Positions 27,074 to 35,485 of a DNA stretch of 64,000 nucleotides are shown here, one piece after another. The translations under genes and the position numbers were made by a program. The DNA comes from Sphingomonadaceae bacterium. GTDB lineage: Bacteria > Pseudomonadota > Alphaproteobacteria > Sphingomonadales > Sphingomonadaceae. How positions within the stretch are numbered: position 1 is the first letter of the stretch; the number at the start of each line of letters is the position of its first letter. A model generated the notes under the pieces. That model saw only the letters and a list, made by a program, of their open reading frames with translations, had not been told where the DNA came from and made no database searches. Location of the stretch: the NCBI GenBank assembly GCA_947451145.1, contig CANFXW010000009.1, positions 62,001-126,000 on the forward strand, written 5' to 3'.

Positions 27074-27520
27074 ATGACGCCAGAACCTTTTCATCAAGTA
27101 CGCGCTGACATTGCATTGGCCCTAATCGCCGATGGCCGTGTCCCATCCGAATTTTGCAGCGAGCAAGACCCGAATTTGCCTAGCCGTCCGTCGAGCCTTG
27201 AGCATTGGGCACTCGTTGATGCGGGCTTCGCTGCGCGGCTCAAAGCGGCCAAGGCGACCGGGGCCTTGGTCATGCTATCGCAATGCATCCAAATCGCTGA
27301 TGATCAAGCAATCCGGGCAGACCAGAAACGCCTGATGATCGACACACGCATGAAGGTCGCTGCGATTTGGAACCCATCTGACTGTGTGCCGTCGAAACCA
27401 GACAAGGAGCCGATAGCTGGCGTTCACGCACTTTTGCACGTGCCCTTCGATCAGCTCGATGACAGTAAGAAGCGCGAAGTCGAGAAGTTTTTCGGCTTCG
27501 ATGCGCCAGATCGGCCATAG
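27074..27520 (+). CDS. Small terminase subunit-like protein (Sf6 gp1-like fold)
   Basis: ADIALALIADGRVPSEFCSEQDPNLPSRPSSLEHWALVDAGFAARLKAAKATGALVMLSQCIQIADDQAIRADQKRLMIDTRMKVAAIWNP follows the Sf6-type TerS pattern (W..D..FA...A.A.......I.IAD......RL.IDTR). Confidence 0.65.
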   Translation: MTPEPFHQVRADIALALIADGRVPSEFCSEQDPNLPSRPSSLEHWALVDAGFAARLKAAKATGALVMLSQCIQIADDQAIRADQKRLMIDTRMKVAAIWNPSDCVPSKPDKEPIAGVHALLHVPFDQLDDSKKREVEKFFGFDAPDRP

Positions 27521-27547
27521 TTGCTTGGGGTGTCAGTGCGCACTCTA

Positions 27548-27748
27548 TCACCTGCCCAACTCCTCACAGAGCTGAGAAACCATGTCCTTTAGAGCAATGC
27601 TGAAACTACCATGATAGCTTACCGCTCCAGCAAGATCAGTCAGGGCTTCGGCAATCTTCGACAGCTCGAGTACGTGAAGAGCGGCAGCAACGATTGCAGG
27701 GTCGCTTGAGTCGAGAAGTCTGGCTACAATGTGATCGCGCTCGCTCAT
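27548..27748 (-). CDS. Small hypothetical protein translationally coupled to the AlpA-like gene
   Basis: 66 aa, 4-nt overlap with upstream regulator ORF. Confidence 0.5.
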   Translation of the reverse strand: MSERDHIVARLLDSSDPAIVAAALHVLELSKIAEALTDLAGAVSYHGSFSIALKDMVSQLCEELGR

Positions 27749-27957
27749 GCCGAAGCTCCCGCTGGATGCCGACAGGCATCGAGAAGCCCCTCTAGGCTTG
27801 AAACGAATATTAGCCTGCGGCCTCCCACAGTCGCCGACTCAAGTCGGCCATCGTCCATCATTTTGTATAGTGTGTCTTTGCCCAGCCCCGTGGCTGAAAC
27901 AGCCGCCTTTACCGAGCAGGTGATTGGCCGAAGGCCAGTTGAAGTATCGAAGTGCAT
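27745..27957 (-). CDS. AlpA/excisionase-like helix-turn-helix protein
   Basis: CSVKAAVSATGLGKDTLYKMMDDGRLESATVGGRRLIFVSSLEGLLDA matches the MerR-like HTH_17/excisionase pattern. Confidence 0.8.
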   Translation of the reverse strand: MHFDTSTGLRPITCSVKAAVSATGLGKDTLYKMMDDGRLESATVGGRRLIFVSSLEGLLDACRHPAGASA

Positions 27958-28148
27958 AACGCCTCCCTAGAGGCGGTGTTTCCGGCTAAAGGCCTTATGA
28001 TTACCGCGAGTTGATAACCCGGTCGCAGTTGCAGGTCGCTCATATGAGTGGCTTTCGAGTCTCTTTTCCGGGGCGACACATGTCGCGCCACCCTGCATAG
28101 GTCGAATGCGACTAATTGTCAACATAAATAATGTTTAATTTCATGCAG

Positions 28149-28187
28149 TTATTACATCTTTGTAATAATGCTACGCCTACGCGTAGG
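28149..28187. promoter_or_regulatory. Two adjacent palindromes in the att-proximal arm
   Basis: TTATTACA-tctt-TGTAATAA (28149-28168) and CCTACGCGTAGG (28176-28187). Confidence 0.65.
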
Positions 28188-28275
28188 GCAAGAAGCAGTG
28201 ATGGGTTGATTACAGGGTTATGCCAAGGGTCCATCAATTTATGATGGATTTTCAGTGCGATAAATTATGAAATGG

Positions 28276-28365
28276 CGGAGACGGAGGGATTCGAACCCTC
28301 GGTACCGGATTTACCAGTACGACGGTTTAGCAAACCGTTGGTTTCAGCCACTCACCCACGTCTCC
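28276..28365 (-). tRNA. tRNA-Ser (anticodon GCT); encoded CCA at 28273-28275
   Basis: Reverse complement GGAGACGTGGGTGAGTGGCTGAAACCAACGGTTTGCTAAACCGTCGTACTGGTAAATCCGGTACCGAGGGTTCGAATCCCTCCGTCTCCG(CCA); acceptor stem GGAGACG/CGTCTCC, class II variable arm. Confidence 0.97.
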
Positions 28366-28608
28366 GGATCGCAGCGGCGAGCGGGCGCTATAGCGAGGGG
28401 CTGGGAGGGGGGCAAGGGGCTTTGGCACCTGGATGGAAAGACCGGAAAAATACCTGAACATACCGCGTCTTGACTCGCCCCGCCGCAAACCAGACTCGGC
28501 TCATCGCCGGTTCATTGCCGATGGGTGAGGGTTCGATTCTGAAGGACACGGGGCAAGTGCGCCGGTCCGGCCTTCCGGGCAGGCTGGCAACGAATATGAG
28601 GTAGGAAC

Positions 28609-29388
28609 ATGGCCGAATCTTGGACAATGGCGGGTCGCAGATTGATCGGTATTGTAGCTGTCTCGGCGGCTTTGGTGCTGGCTGGCCCATCCCAGGCGCA
28701 GGTCAATTCGGTTGATCCCGACAAGGCGATCAGTGGCGATCTGGTGCCGCTGGCGCAGCAGAGCGCTACGCCTGCTCCCGCGCCGGGCCCGACCTTTGCC
28801 GCCGCACCGGTTGCCCAGCAGGATCCGACGGCCAAGCCCAATTTCGGCACTGCCGATTCGGCGGCCGCAGCGGCTTCTTCGGCAACTGGCCCGGCCGCAA
28901 AGACCGGAACCTACCGACAGGATGACGTGATCGGCGCCGCCGAGGGCGTGTTCGGCAAAGGCGCGAAGGGTCTTGCCGGCGTGATCAAGGATATCCTTGC
29001 CAAGCAGGGCGAGCCCAACGGCTATATCGTCGGTCGCGAGGGCGGCGGTGCAGTGGTGGTTGGCCTGCGCTACGGCTCGGGCACCCTGTACCACAAGGTT
29101 GAAGGGCAGAAGCCGGTTTACTGGACGGGGCCATCGATTGGCCTTGATGCCGGGGCGAGCGGCGGCAATACCTTCATCCTCGTCTATAACCTCTACAACA
29201 CCGATGATATCTATCACCGCTTTGGCGCGGGCGAGGGGCAGGCCTACCTCGTTGGCGGCTTCCACGTATCCTATCTGCGGCGTGGTGATGTAGTGCTGAT
29301 TCCGGTGCGGGTGGGCGTCGGGCTACGGCTCGGGGTCAATGCGGGCTATATGAAGATCAGCAAGAAATCGCGCTGGTTCCCGTTCTGA
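28609..29388 (+). CDS. eipA: DUF1134 / EipA family envelope protein
   Basis: DDVIGAAEGVFGKGAKGLAGVIKDILAKQGEPNGYIVGREGGGAVVVGLRYGSGTLYHKVEG...PSIGLDAGASGGNTFILVYNLYNTDDIYHRFGAGEGQAYLVGG. Confidence 0.85.
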   Translation: MAESWTMAGRRLIGIVAVSAALVLAGPSQAQVNSVDPDKAISGDLVPLAQQSATPAPAPGPTFAAAPVAQQDPTAKPNFGTADSAAAAASSATGPAAKTGTYRQDDVIGAAEGVFGKGAKGLAGVIKDILAKQGEPNGYIVGREGGGAVVVGLRYGSGTLYHKVEGQKPVYWTGPSIGLDAGASGGNTFILVYNLYNTDDIYHRFGAGEGQAYLVGGFHVSYLRRGDVVLIPVRVGVGLRLGVNAGYMKISKKSRWFPF

Positions 29389-29467
29389 TTGCCTTCGGGG
29401 TCAATCCAAGCTCATATTCACTTCGATGACCGCCCGGTATGAGAGGCGGGATCGGAGGAACCTGACT

Positions 29468-30982
29468 ATGCTGACCCGTTTGAGCCGCCGCTCTGCCGTA
29501 CTTCTGTATTCTGCTGCCTTTGCCTGCACGCCTGCTGCCCTTTTTGCGCAATCGGAGCCTGCTCCGGCAATCGCCTCTCTGCCGGGCAAGCCGGTGCTGC
29601 TGATGGGCAGCTATGATCTGGCCGGCATTGGCTATCAGGTCGGTGAGTTTACCGCAGCCGGAAAGGCAAGCCGCTATGCGCTGAAACGCCCGGCAACGAT
29701 TGATGGCAAGCTTGCTGCCGTGGCTGATGGCACGGCGGACTATGCCACCCGCTATGTCGTGATCCGACCGAGCGACCCGAAAAAGTTCAATGGCACGGTG
29801 CTGGTCGAATGGCTGAACGTCACCGCCGGTCAGGATACGCCCGCAGACTGGATGGTTGCGCACCGCGAGATCTTGCGGCGCGGCTTCGCCTATGTTGCCG
29901 TCTCGGCGCAGAAGGTCGGGATTGAGCCGGGTACATCGGTGATGGGAATGGGGCTGCCGTTGAAGAAAGCGAACCCGGCCCGCTATGGCAGCCTGTCGCA
30001 CCCGGGCGATGCCTTTTCCTATGACATCTATTCGCAAGCAGGACGCGCGCTGAAGGCCAAGGGTTCGAGCGGGCTTCTCGGCAATCTGGCGCCGCGCAGG
30101 GTAATCGGCATCGGTGAATCGCAATCGGCGGCCTATCTCGTTACCTATGTCGATGCGGTCGATCCGCTGGCAAAGGTCTATGACGGGTTTCTGGTTCACT
30201 CGCGCTTTGGCAGCGGGTCTTCGCTAAGCAACAACCGGGGGATCGACAGCAAGGCGGCGCCCAACCCGCAGTATGACATGCCCGCGCAGATGCGTTTTCG
30301 CAGCGATATGCGGGTGCCGCTTCTGAGCCTTGTCACCGAAACCGATCTCAACGGCTCGCGACTCACCGGCTATGCCGGATCGCGTACGCCTGACGGCAAG
30401 AACCTGCGCGTTTGGGAACTGGCCGGTGCGGCGCATGCCGATGGCTATCTGTTCGGCGGGGCCTTCATGGACGATGGCAAGCGCAGCGCGGCAGAGCTGG
30501 CCAAGGTGTTTGTGCCATCGGTCAACGGTGCCGGATCAAAGCTCGAAAAGCCCTATAATTCGGGTCAGCCGCACCACTATGTGCTTCAGGCGGCAGTGCG
30601 CGGTATCGATAGCTGGCTGCGCAGTGGCAGGGCTCCGGCTTCCACGCCGATCGTCGCGACGAGGGCCGACGGCGACAAGTGGGCCTTCGTCACCGATGCC
30701 AACGGCATTGCCAAAGGCGGCGTGCGCACGCCCTGGACCGACGTGCCGACCATGCGGCTTTCGGGGATTGGCAATTCGGGCGGATTCATCGGCATACTGG
30801 TGGGCGTTGGCGAGCCTTTCGATGCGGCGAAACTTGCGGCGCTCTATCCCGACGGCAAGGCGGAATATCTGAAGCGTTTCACCGCCAGTCTGGATGCCGC
30901 AATCGCCAAGGGACATCTCCTGAGCGATGATCGACGGGAGATTCTGGACATTGCAGCGATAAATTACCAAGGAGCACCGTAA
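29468..30982 (+). CDS. Alpha/beta hydrolase domain-containing protein (secreted)
   Basis: Signal peptide MLTRLSRRSAVLLYSAAFACTPAALFAQ; NGTVLVEWLNVTAGQDTPADWMVAHREILRRGFAYVAVSAQKVG; GIGESQSAAYLVTYVDAV. Confidence 0.85.
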   Translation: MLTRLSRRSAVLLYSAAFACTPAALFAQSEPAPAIASLPGKPVLLMGSYDLAGIGYQVGEFTAAGKASRYALKRPATIDGKLAAVADGTADYATRYVVIRPSDPKKFNGTVLVEWLNVTAGQDTPADWMVAHREILRRGFAYVAVSAQKVGIEPGTSVMGMGLPLKKANPARYGSLSHPGDAFSYDIYSQAGRALKAKGSSGLLGNLAPRRVIGIGESQSAAYLVTYVDAVDPLAKVYDGFLVHSRFGSGSSLSNNRGIDSKAAPNPQYDMPAQMRFRSDMRVPLLSLVTETDLNGSRLTGYAGSRTPDGKNLRVWELAGAAHADGYLFGGAFMDDGKRSAAELAKVFVPSVNGAGSKLEKPYNSGQPHHYVLQAAVRGIDSWLRSGRAPASTPIVATRADGDKWAFVTDANGIAKGGVRTPWTDVPTMRLSGIGNSGGFIGILVGVGEPFDAAKLAALYPDGKAEYLKRFTASLDAAIAKGHLLSDDRREILDIAAINYQGAP

Positions 30983-31018
30983 TCCAGTTCAACTTTTGAA
31001 CCGATATCGAGGCCCATC

Positions 31019-31807
31019 ATGCATTCGCTTTTAAACGGTGACACCATCCTGCGTCTGTCGGTGATCGGCATTTTCGTCATCGCCGGTGTTGCCGGGATCA
31101 CATCCGGCTATTTCAAGGCACGCAAGTGCCAGCCGAAGGGCTTCAAGTGGAAGCAGTTCCGCTTCGAGGCGATGATCGCGGTGATTACCCTGGCGTTTGG
31201 CGTTCTGGTTCTCGGCAATTTGCAGACCTGGCTGAAGGCGCATGGCTGGATCGTATTCAAGCAGGAATCCGCTGCCTGGTGGGTGGTCGTTCTGGAATAT
31301 GCCGCCTACTTCCTGACCTTTGACACCTGGTTCTATTGGCTGCACCGCTGGATGCATAACGAGCCCTATTACCGGTGGATCCACAAGCTCCACCACAAGT
31401 CGACTTCGCCCAATGTGCTGACAACGCTTTCGGTTCATCCGTTCGAATCGTTCATCAACGGCGGCTGGTCGATCATCTTCGTCACGCTCTACAGCTTTGT
31501 CGGCGGTGTTCATGTTGCCTCGATGGCCTTCATCGCCATGACCAATCAGGTCATGGGCCTGTGGGTGCATTTGGGGTACGAGTTCCTGCCCAAGTGGTGG
31601 AACAAGACCTGGCTCACCAAGTGGTTCATTTCCGCGACATTCCACGATCACCATCACAAGTACTTCAACTGGAACTTCGGTGGCTACACCACGATCTGGG
31701 ACCGGATTTGCGGCACGGTGCACAAGAATTTCGAGCGCGATTTCGTGGCGATCAAGGAGCGTCCGATCCGCCCCAAAGCCGAGCCCCAGTCTATTCCGGC
31801 GGAGTAG
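31019..31807 (+). CDS. Sterol desaturase / fatty acid hydroxylase family protein
   Basis: WFYWLHRWMHNEPYYRWIHKLHHKSTSPNVLTTLSVHPFES...FHDHHHKYFNWNFGGYTTIWDRICGT His boxes. Confidence 0.93.
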   Translation: MHSLLNGDTILRLSVIGIFVIAGVAGITSGYFKARKCQPKGFKWKQFRFEAMIAVITLAFGVLVLGNLQTWLKAHGWIVFKQESAAWWVVVLEYAAYFLTFDTWFYWLHRWMHNEPYYRWIHKLHHKSTSPNVLTTLSVHPFESFINGGWSIIFVTLYSFVGGVHVASMAFIAMTNQVMGLWVHLGYEFLPKWWNKTWLTKWFISATFHDHHHKYFNWNFGGYTTIWDRICGTVHKNFERDFVAIKERPIRPKAEPQSIPAE

Positions 31808-31864
31808 GCACAATCGCGGGTTAGCCCCTTGCCCCCGCCAAACCCCGGGGGTATGGGCGCGCCC

Positions 31865-33043
31865 ATGTTGAACAATCTCCAGCAGCAGCCCGCCGACGCG
31901 CTCCTCGCGTTGATCAAGCTCCACAACGACGATCCGCGCACCAGCAAGATCGATCTTGGCGTCGGTGTCTATCGCACCGGCCAGGGCGATACGCCCGTGT
32001 TCGGCGCGATCAAGGCGGCCGAGAAAAAGCTGCTCGAGACGCAGAACTCGAAAGCCTACCTTGGCCCTGAAGGCGATATGGGCTTTGTCCATGCGCTGAT
32101 GCCGTGGGTGTTCGGTCGGCAAGATCCCACCAAGGGCGGCCGGATCGAAGGCATGCAGACCCCCGGCGGCACCGGCGCGGTGCGGCTGGCCTGTGCCCTC
32201 GCCAAGCGGGCGGGCGTCAAGCGGGTGTGGATGGGCACGCCGAGCTGGCCCAACCATGCGCAGATCATCGCCGACCTTGGGCTTGAGCTGAAGGGCTTCA
32301 AGCACAACACGGCCGAAGGCGTGGTCGATATGGATGCGCTGATGGGCGCGCTGGCAGAAGCCACACCCGAAGACGCCATCCTGCTGCACGGTTGCTGCCA
32401 CAACCCCACCGGCATCGACTATGCGAATGCCCAGTGGGACGCGATTGCCCCGGCGATTAAAGCTGCTGGCGTGCTGCCGATCCTCGATCTGGCCTATCAG
32501 GGCCTCGGCTATGGCATGGAAGAAGATGCCTATGGCCTGCGCCGCGTCCTTGCCGAAGTTCCAGAAGCGCTGATCGCCTATTCGTGCGACAAGAACTTTG
32601 GCCTCTATCGTGATCGTGTTGGCGCGGTTTACGTGATGATGGAAAGCGCGGATCAGGTTCCTGCCGCGATCTCGAACGGCCATGCGCTGGCCCGCGCCGC
32701 CTGGTCGATGCCGCCTGATCACGGCGCGGCTGCCGTGCGGCTGATTCTTGAAGATGCCGATCTCACCGCGATGTGGATTGATGAACTCGACCAGATGCGC
32801 ACCCGCATGGCTCAGGTTCGCGCCAAGCTGGCCGCTGCTGGCGTGGCGGGTTCGGTCAACCTTTCGCCGCTCGGCGGACAGAACGGGCTGTTCTCGATTG
32901 TCCCGCTGAGTGCTGAGCAGATCCTCGCCATGCGCGAAAAGCACGGGGTCTATATGGCAGGCTCGGGCCGCATCAACGTGGCGGGTCTGACGATGAACAA
33001 CATCGACCAGTTTATCGCCGCCGTCGCGGACGTCTCGGTCTGA
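31865..33043 (+). CDS. Aromatic amino acid aminotransferase (class I)
   Basis: KIDLGVGVYRTGQGDTPVFGAIKAAEKKLLETQNSKAYLGPEGD...LHGCCHNPTGIDY...LIAYSCDKNFGLYRDRVGA. Confidence 0.93.
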   Translation: MLNNLQQQPADALLALIKLHNDDPRTSKIDLGVGVYRTGQGDTPVFGAIKAAEKKLLETQNSKAYLGPEGDMGFVHALMPWVFGRQDPTKGGRIEGMQTPGGTGAVRLACALAKRAGVKRVWMGTPSWPNHAQIIADLGLELKGFKHNTAEGVVDMDALMGALAEATPEDAILLHGCCHNPTGIDYANAQWDAIAPAIKAAGVLPILDLAYQGLGYGMEEDAYGLRRVLAEVPEALIAYSCDKNFGLYRDRVGAVYVMMESADQVPAAISNGHALARAAWSMPPDHGAAAVRLILEDADLTAMWIDELDQMRTRMAQVRAKLAAAGVAGSVNLSPLGGQNGLFSIVPLSAEQILAMREKHGVYMAGSGRINVAGLTMNNIDQFIAAVADVSV

Positions 33044-33600
33044 TGAACTGGCAGCCGGTTCTCGAAGGGGGCCGGCTTTTGCTCCGTCCTCTGGTTCCCG
33101 AAGATTGGGACGCGCTGTTTGGTGTCGCCAGTGACCGGCGGATCTGGGAAATTCACCCCGCGCATGATCGCTGGCAGGAACCGGTGTTCCGCGCCTTCTT
33201 CAACGATGCTTTGGCGGGCGGCGGTGCCATGGCGGTAATCGACAAGGCAAGCGCGGCGATCATCGGCTCGTCGCGCTGGCAGGGTTATGATCCTGCTAGC
33301 CAAGAAACTGGGGGCGGCGGGTCGATCGAAATCGGCTGGACTTTCCTCGCCCCCAGCCATTGGGGCGGCAGCTACATCCGCGAGATGAAGCGCCTGATGC
33401 TCGCCCATGCCTTTCAATATGTCAGCCGCGTTGTGTTCCGCATCGGCGAAACCAACTGGCGCTCGCGAAAGGCGATGGAAAAAATCGGCGGACAGCTAAC
33501 CGACGCGGTGGATTCCAGCCAAATGGCCGGGCGCGAAGTTGCCCACGTTGTCTATGAAATCACTGCTAAGAGCTTTGCCGAAGGGCCGCTCGCGCTATAG
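33043..33600 (+). CDS. GNAT family N-acetyltransferase
   Basis: GGRLLLRPLVPEDWDALF...EIGWTFLAPSHWGGSYIREMKRLMLAHAFQYVSRVVFRIGETNWRSRKAMEKIGG. Confidence 0.9.
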   Translation: MNWQPVLEGGRLLLRPLVPEDWDALFGVASDRRIWEIHPAHDRWQEPVFRAFFNDALAGGGAMAVIDKASAAIIGSSRWQGYDPASQETGGGGSIEIGWTFLAPSHWGGSYIREMKRLMLAHAFQYVSRVVFRIGETNWRSRKAMEKIGGQLTDAVDSSQMAGREVAHVVYEITAKSFAEGPLAL

Positions 33601-34443
33601 CAGTACCTTCGCCAGCTCGCGGAATACCTGCATAGCAGCCTGCATGCCGCCTTCCGCCGTGACCACCTGAAGGCAGACGTGATCGGCCCCCGCGGCGAAA
33701 TGCTCATCCACCCGCGCCTTGATCGCTCGGGCGTCACCCCAGGCGAACAGCGCATCGACCAGACGGTCACTGACGCTATCGATGTCTTCCTGCGTCAAAC
33801 CGAGGCGCAGCCAGTTGTTGGTGTAGTTCGGCAGCCGGCAGTAATGCTCCACCGCCTTGCGGGCAACGGCGCGGGCCTTTTCGGGATCGCTTTCCAGCAC
33901 CACGCCCTGTTCAGGCGCGAGCAGCTTTCCGGGGCCGAGCACCTTGCGTGCTTCTGCGGTGTGCTGAGGGTTGATCAGGTAGGGGTGTGCGCCTGCGGTC
34001 CGTGTCCCCGACAGGGCGAGCATCTTTGGCCCGAGTGCGGCGAGGCATAGCTGGTCGCCCGGCATATCCAGCGCCGTCAGCTGATCGAGATAGCCGCGCA
34101 TCGCGGAAACCGGCTTTGTCCATGCCTCGCCAATTATCGGTGCATGGCTGATCCCCAGTCCGAGCATAACCCGCGCCTGCATGTCTGCAGGCAGGGCATG
34201 GAACCATGTGGCAATCTCGGCCGGCTCATGCTTCCACACATTGAGGATGCCGGTGGCGATTACCGCGCGCTTTGTCGCGGCCAGCAGGTGATCGAGATCG
34301 CCTGTCACATCGCCGCCGATGCCGCCGGGCACCCACAGCGTGCCATAGCCCAGATCTTCGAGCTCTGCCGCCGCCGCCGCCGCGTCAGCCTTGTCGCCAA
34401 AACGCAGTTCCATCGACCATACGCCGATCCGCCCGAGATCCAT
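33595..34443 (-). CDS. LLM-class (F420-dependent-like) oxidoreductase, TIGR03620-like
   Basis: LGRIGVWSMELRFGDKADAAAAAAELEDLGYGTLWVPGGIGGD... Confidence 0.85.
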   Translation of the reverse strand: MDLGRIGVWSMELRFGDKADAAAAAAELEDLGYGTLWVPGGIGGDVTGDLDHLLAATKRAVIATGILNVWKHEPAEIATWFHALPADMQARVMLGLGISHAPIIGEAWTKPVSAMRGYLDQLTALDMPGDQLCLAALGPKMLALSGTRTAGAHPYLINPQHTAEARKVLGPGKLLAPEQGVVLESDPEKARAVARKAVEHYCRLPNYTNNWLRLGLTQEDIDSVSDRLVDALFAWGDARAIKARVDEHFAAGADHVCLQVVTAEGGMQAAMQVFRELAKVLL

Positions 34444-34471
34444 GCCTTGCTCCTGATTTGTCGGTGCGGTT

Positions 34472-34485
34472 TCCACTTAAGTGGA
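34472..34485. promoter_or_regulatory. 14-bp perfect palindrome TCCACTTAAGTGGA upstream of LLM oxidoreductase
   Basis: Located 29-42 bp 5' of the start at 34443 (minus strand). Confidence 0.6.
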
Positions 34486-34503
34486 CCGATGAGTCAACGC
34501 GAA

Positions 34504-34532
34504 AGGGCCTCCCCCGCTATGGGGAAGGCCCT
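34504..34532 (-). terminator. GC-rich hairpin terminator downstream of CsgG-like gene
   Basis: AGGGCCTccccc...ggggaAGGCCCT, followed on the minus strand by TTTCG. Confidence 0.7.
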
Positions 34533-34558
34533 GATCCGCTCCAGCGATGGAGTAGCTG

Positions 34559-35338
34559 TTACTTCGCCTGAGGCGCTGCGGTTGCCGCATTGTCCGGCAG
34601 GCCGCCGAACTGGCTGACCAGCTTGGTATAGGCATCGAGATAGGCCAGCACGATCACCTGACCGATCGCCGTATCCTGATAGCCGCCGCCGCCAGCCGCA
34701 GCGAAAGTACCGCCGCCGAACAGGCCGCCACCGCCAGCGCCGAACGAAAGGTCGCTCTTGCGGGCGTAGCCCTCGATCAGCGCCTTTTCTTCGGTTGTGC
34801 GGGCATCTACGACCGAGATGGTCACATTGGCTTCGCTCTTCTTGACGCTGATGCCGCCCAGCACGGCACCCGCGCCGCGACCGAACAGGCCGCCGCCAAT
34901 GCCGCCCAGCATGCCGCCCAGCGCATTGCCGCCGGAATTCTTGTTGCTTGAAACGATGTCAGGCTGAAGGAAATAGTCTGCCGACTTGACCTGGCCCTTG
35001 CCGAGGTTTGAGCCGTCCTGCAGCTCGCCGTTATCGGCCATGGCGCGCTCCATGGCGCGGCTCTGCATCGCGCGGCCACGGTTGACCAGACTGAAGCAGC
35101 CGGACTTCTGGACGAAGATCTTCAGGATCGCCTCGGGGCTGCCGAGGTTCAGCTCGCGCCACCACTGGTTATCGGGTTCAACAATGGCGATGGTGCCAAG
35201 GTTCCTGGTGCAGACGGGGATTTGCGCTTCGCCCTTCTTCTGGGCCTGATGGCCGGACGAGCCTTTGTCTTCAGCCATGGCGCTCGTCGAACCGAGAGCG
35301 ATTGCCGCAGCGGCGGCCGCGAAAAGAAACTTCTTCAT
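34559..35338 (-). CDS. CsgG/HfaB family secreted protein
   Basis: Signal peptide MKKFLFAAAAAAIALGSTSAMA; SGCFSLVNRGRAMQSRAMERA; DYFLQPDIV; ANVTISVVDARTTEEKALIEGYARKSDL. Confidence 0.75.
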   Translation of the reverse strand: MKKFLFAAAAAAIALGSTSAMAEDKGSSGHQAQKKGEAQIPVCTRNLGTIAIVEPDNQWWRELNLGSPEAILKIFVQKSGCFSLVNRGRAMQSRAMERAMADNGELQDGSNLGKGQVKSADYFLQPDIVSSNKNSGGNALGGMLGGIGGGLFGRGAGAVLGGISVKKSEANVTISVVDARTTEEKALIEGYARKSDLSFGAGGGGLFGGGTFAAAGGGGYQDTAIGQVIVLAYLDAYTKLVSQFGGLPDNAATAAPQAK

Positions 35339-35485
35339 GTCAAACGTACTCCCCAAAAGGAACGCCGGTGCCAATGCCCTCCAGCAGTGCCGGACGTTGC
35401 GAATAGTCAATTGCGAACCGATTGATGCCGCGTTTGACGGCGTTATTCAAATTACGAATACTGTTAGGCTTGCCTTCGTTCCGCT

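Larger units (their letters stand above)
21652..28286. mobile_element. Putative tRNA-Ser-integrated satellite-like element (P4/PICI-like)
   Basis: 14-bp direct repeat TGGCGGAGACGGAG at 21652-21665 and at the tRNA-Ser 3' end 28273-28286; integrase just inside left repeat; primase/helicase, TerS-like and AlpA-like genes inside. Confidence 0.75.

Noticed and set aside
26893-27108. 71-aa plus-strand ORF spanning the primase/TerS intergenic region
   Set aside because: Overlaps the primase start and TerS start; the region is better explained as a divergent promoter.
16395-28365. Single large intact prophage
   Set aside because: No capsid, portal, tail, lysis or large terminase genes; two separate recombinases and an internal att site argue for two independent units.
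31031-32944. 637-aa minus-strand ORF
   Set aside because: Antisense across sterol desaturase and aminotransferase genes; low-complexity His/Arg/Gly-rich translation with no recognisable motif.
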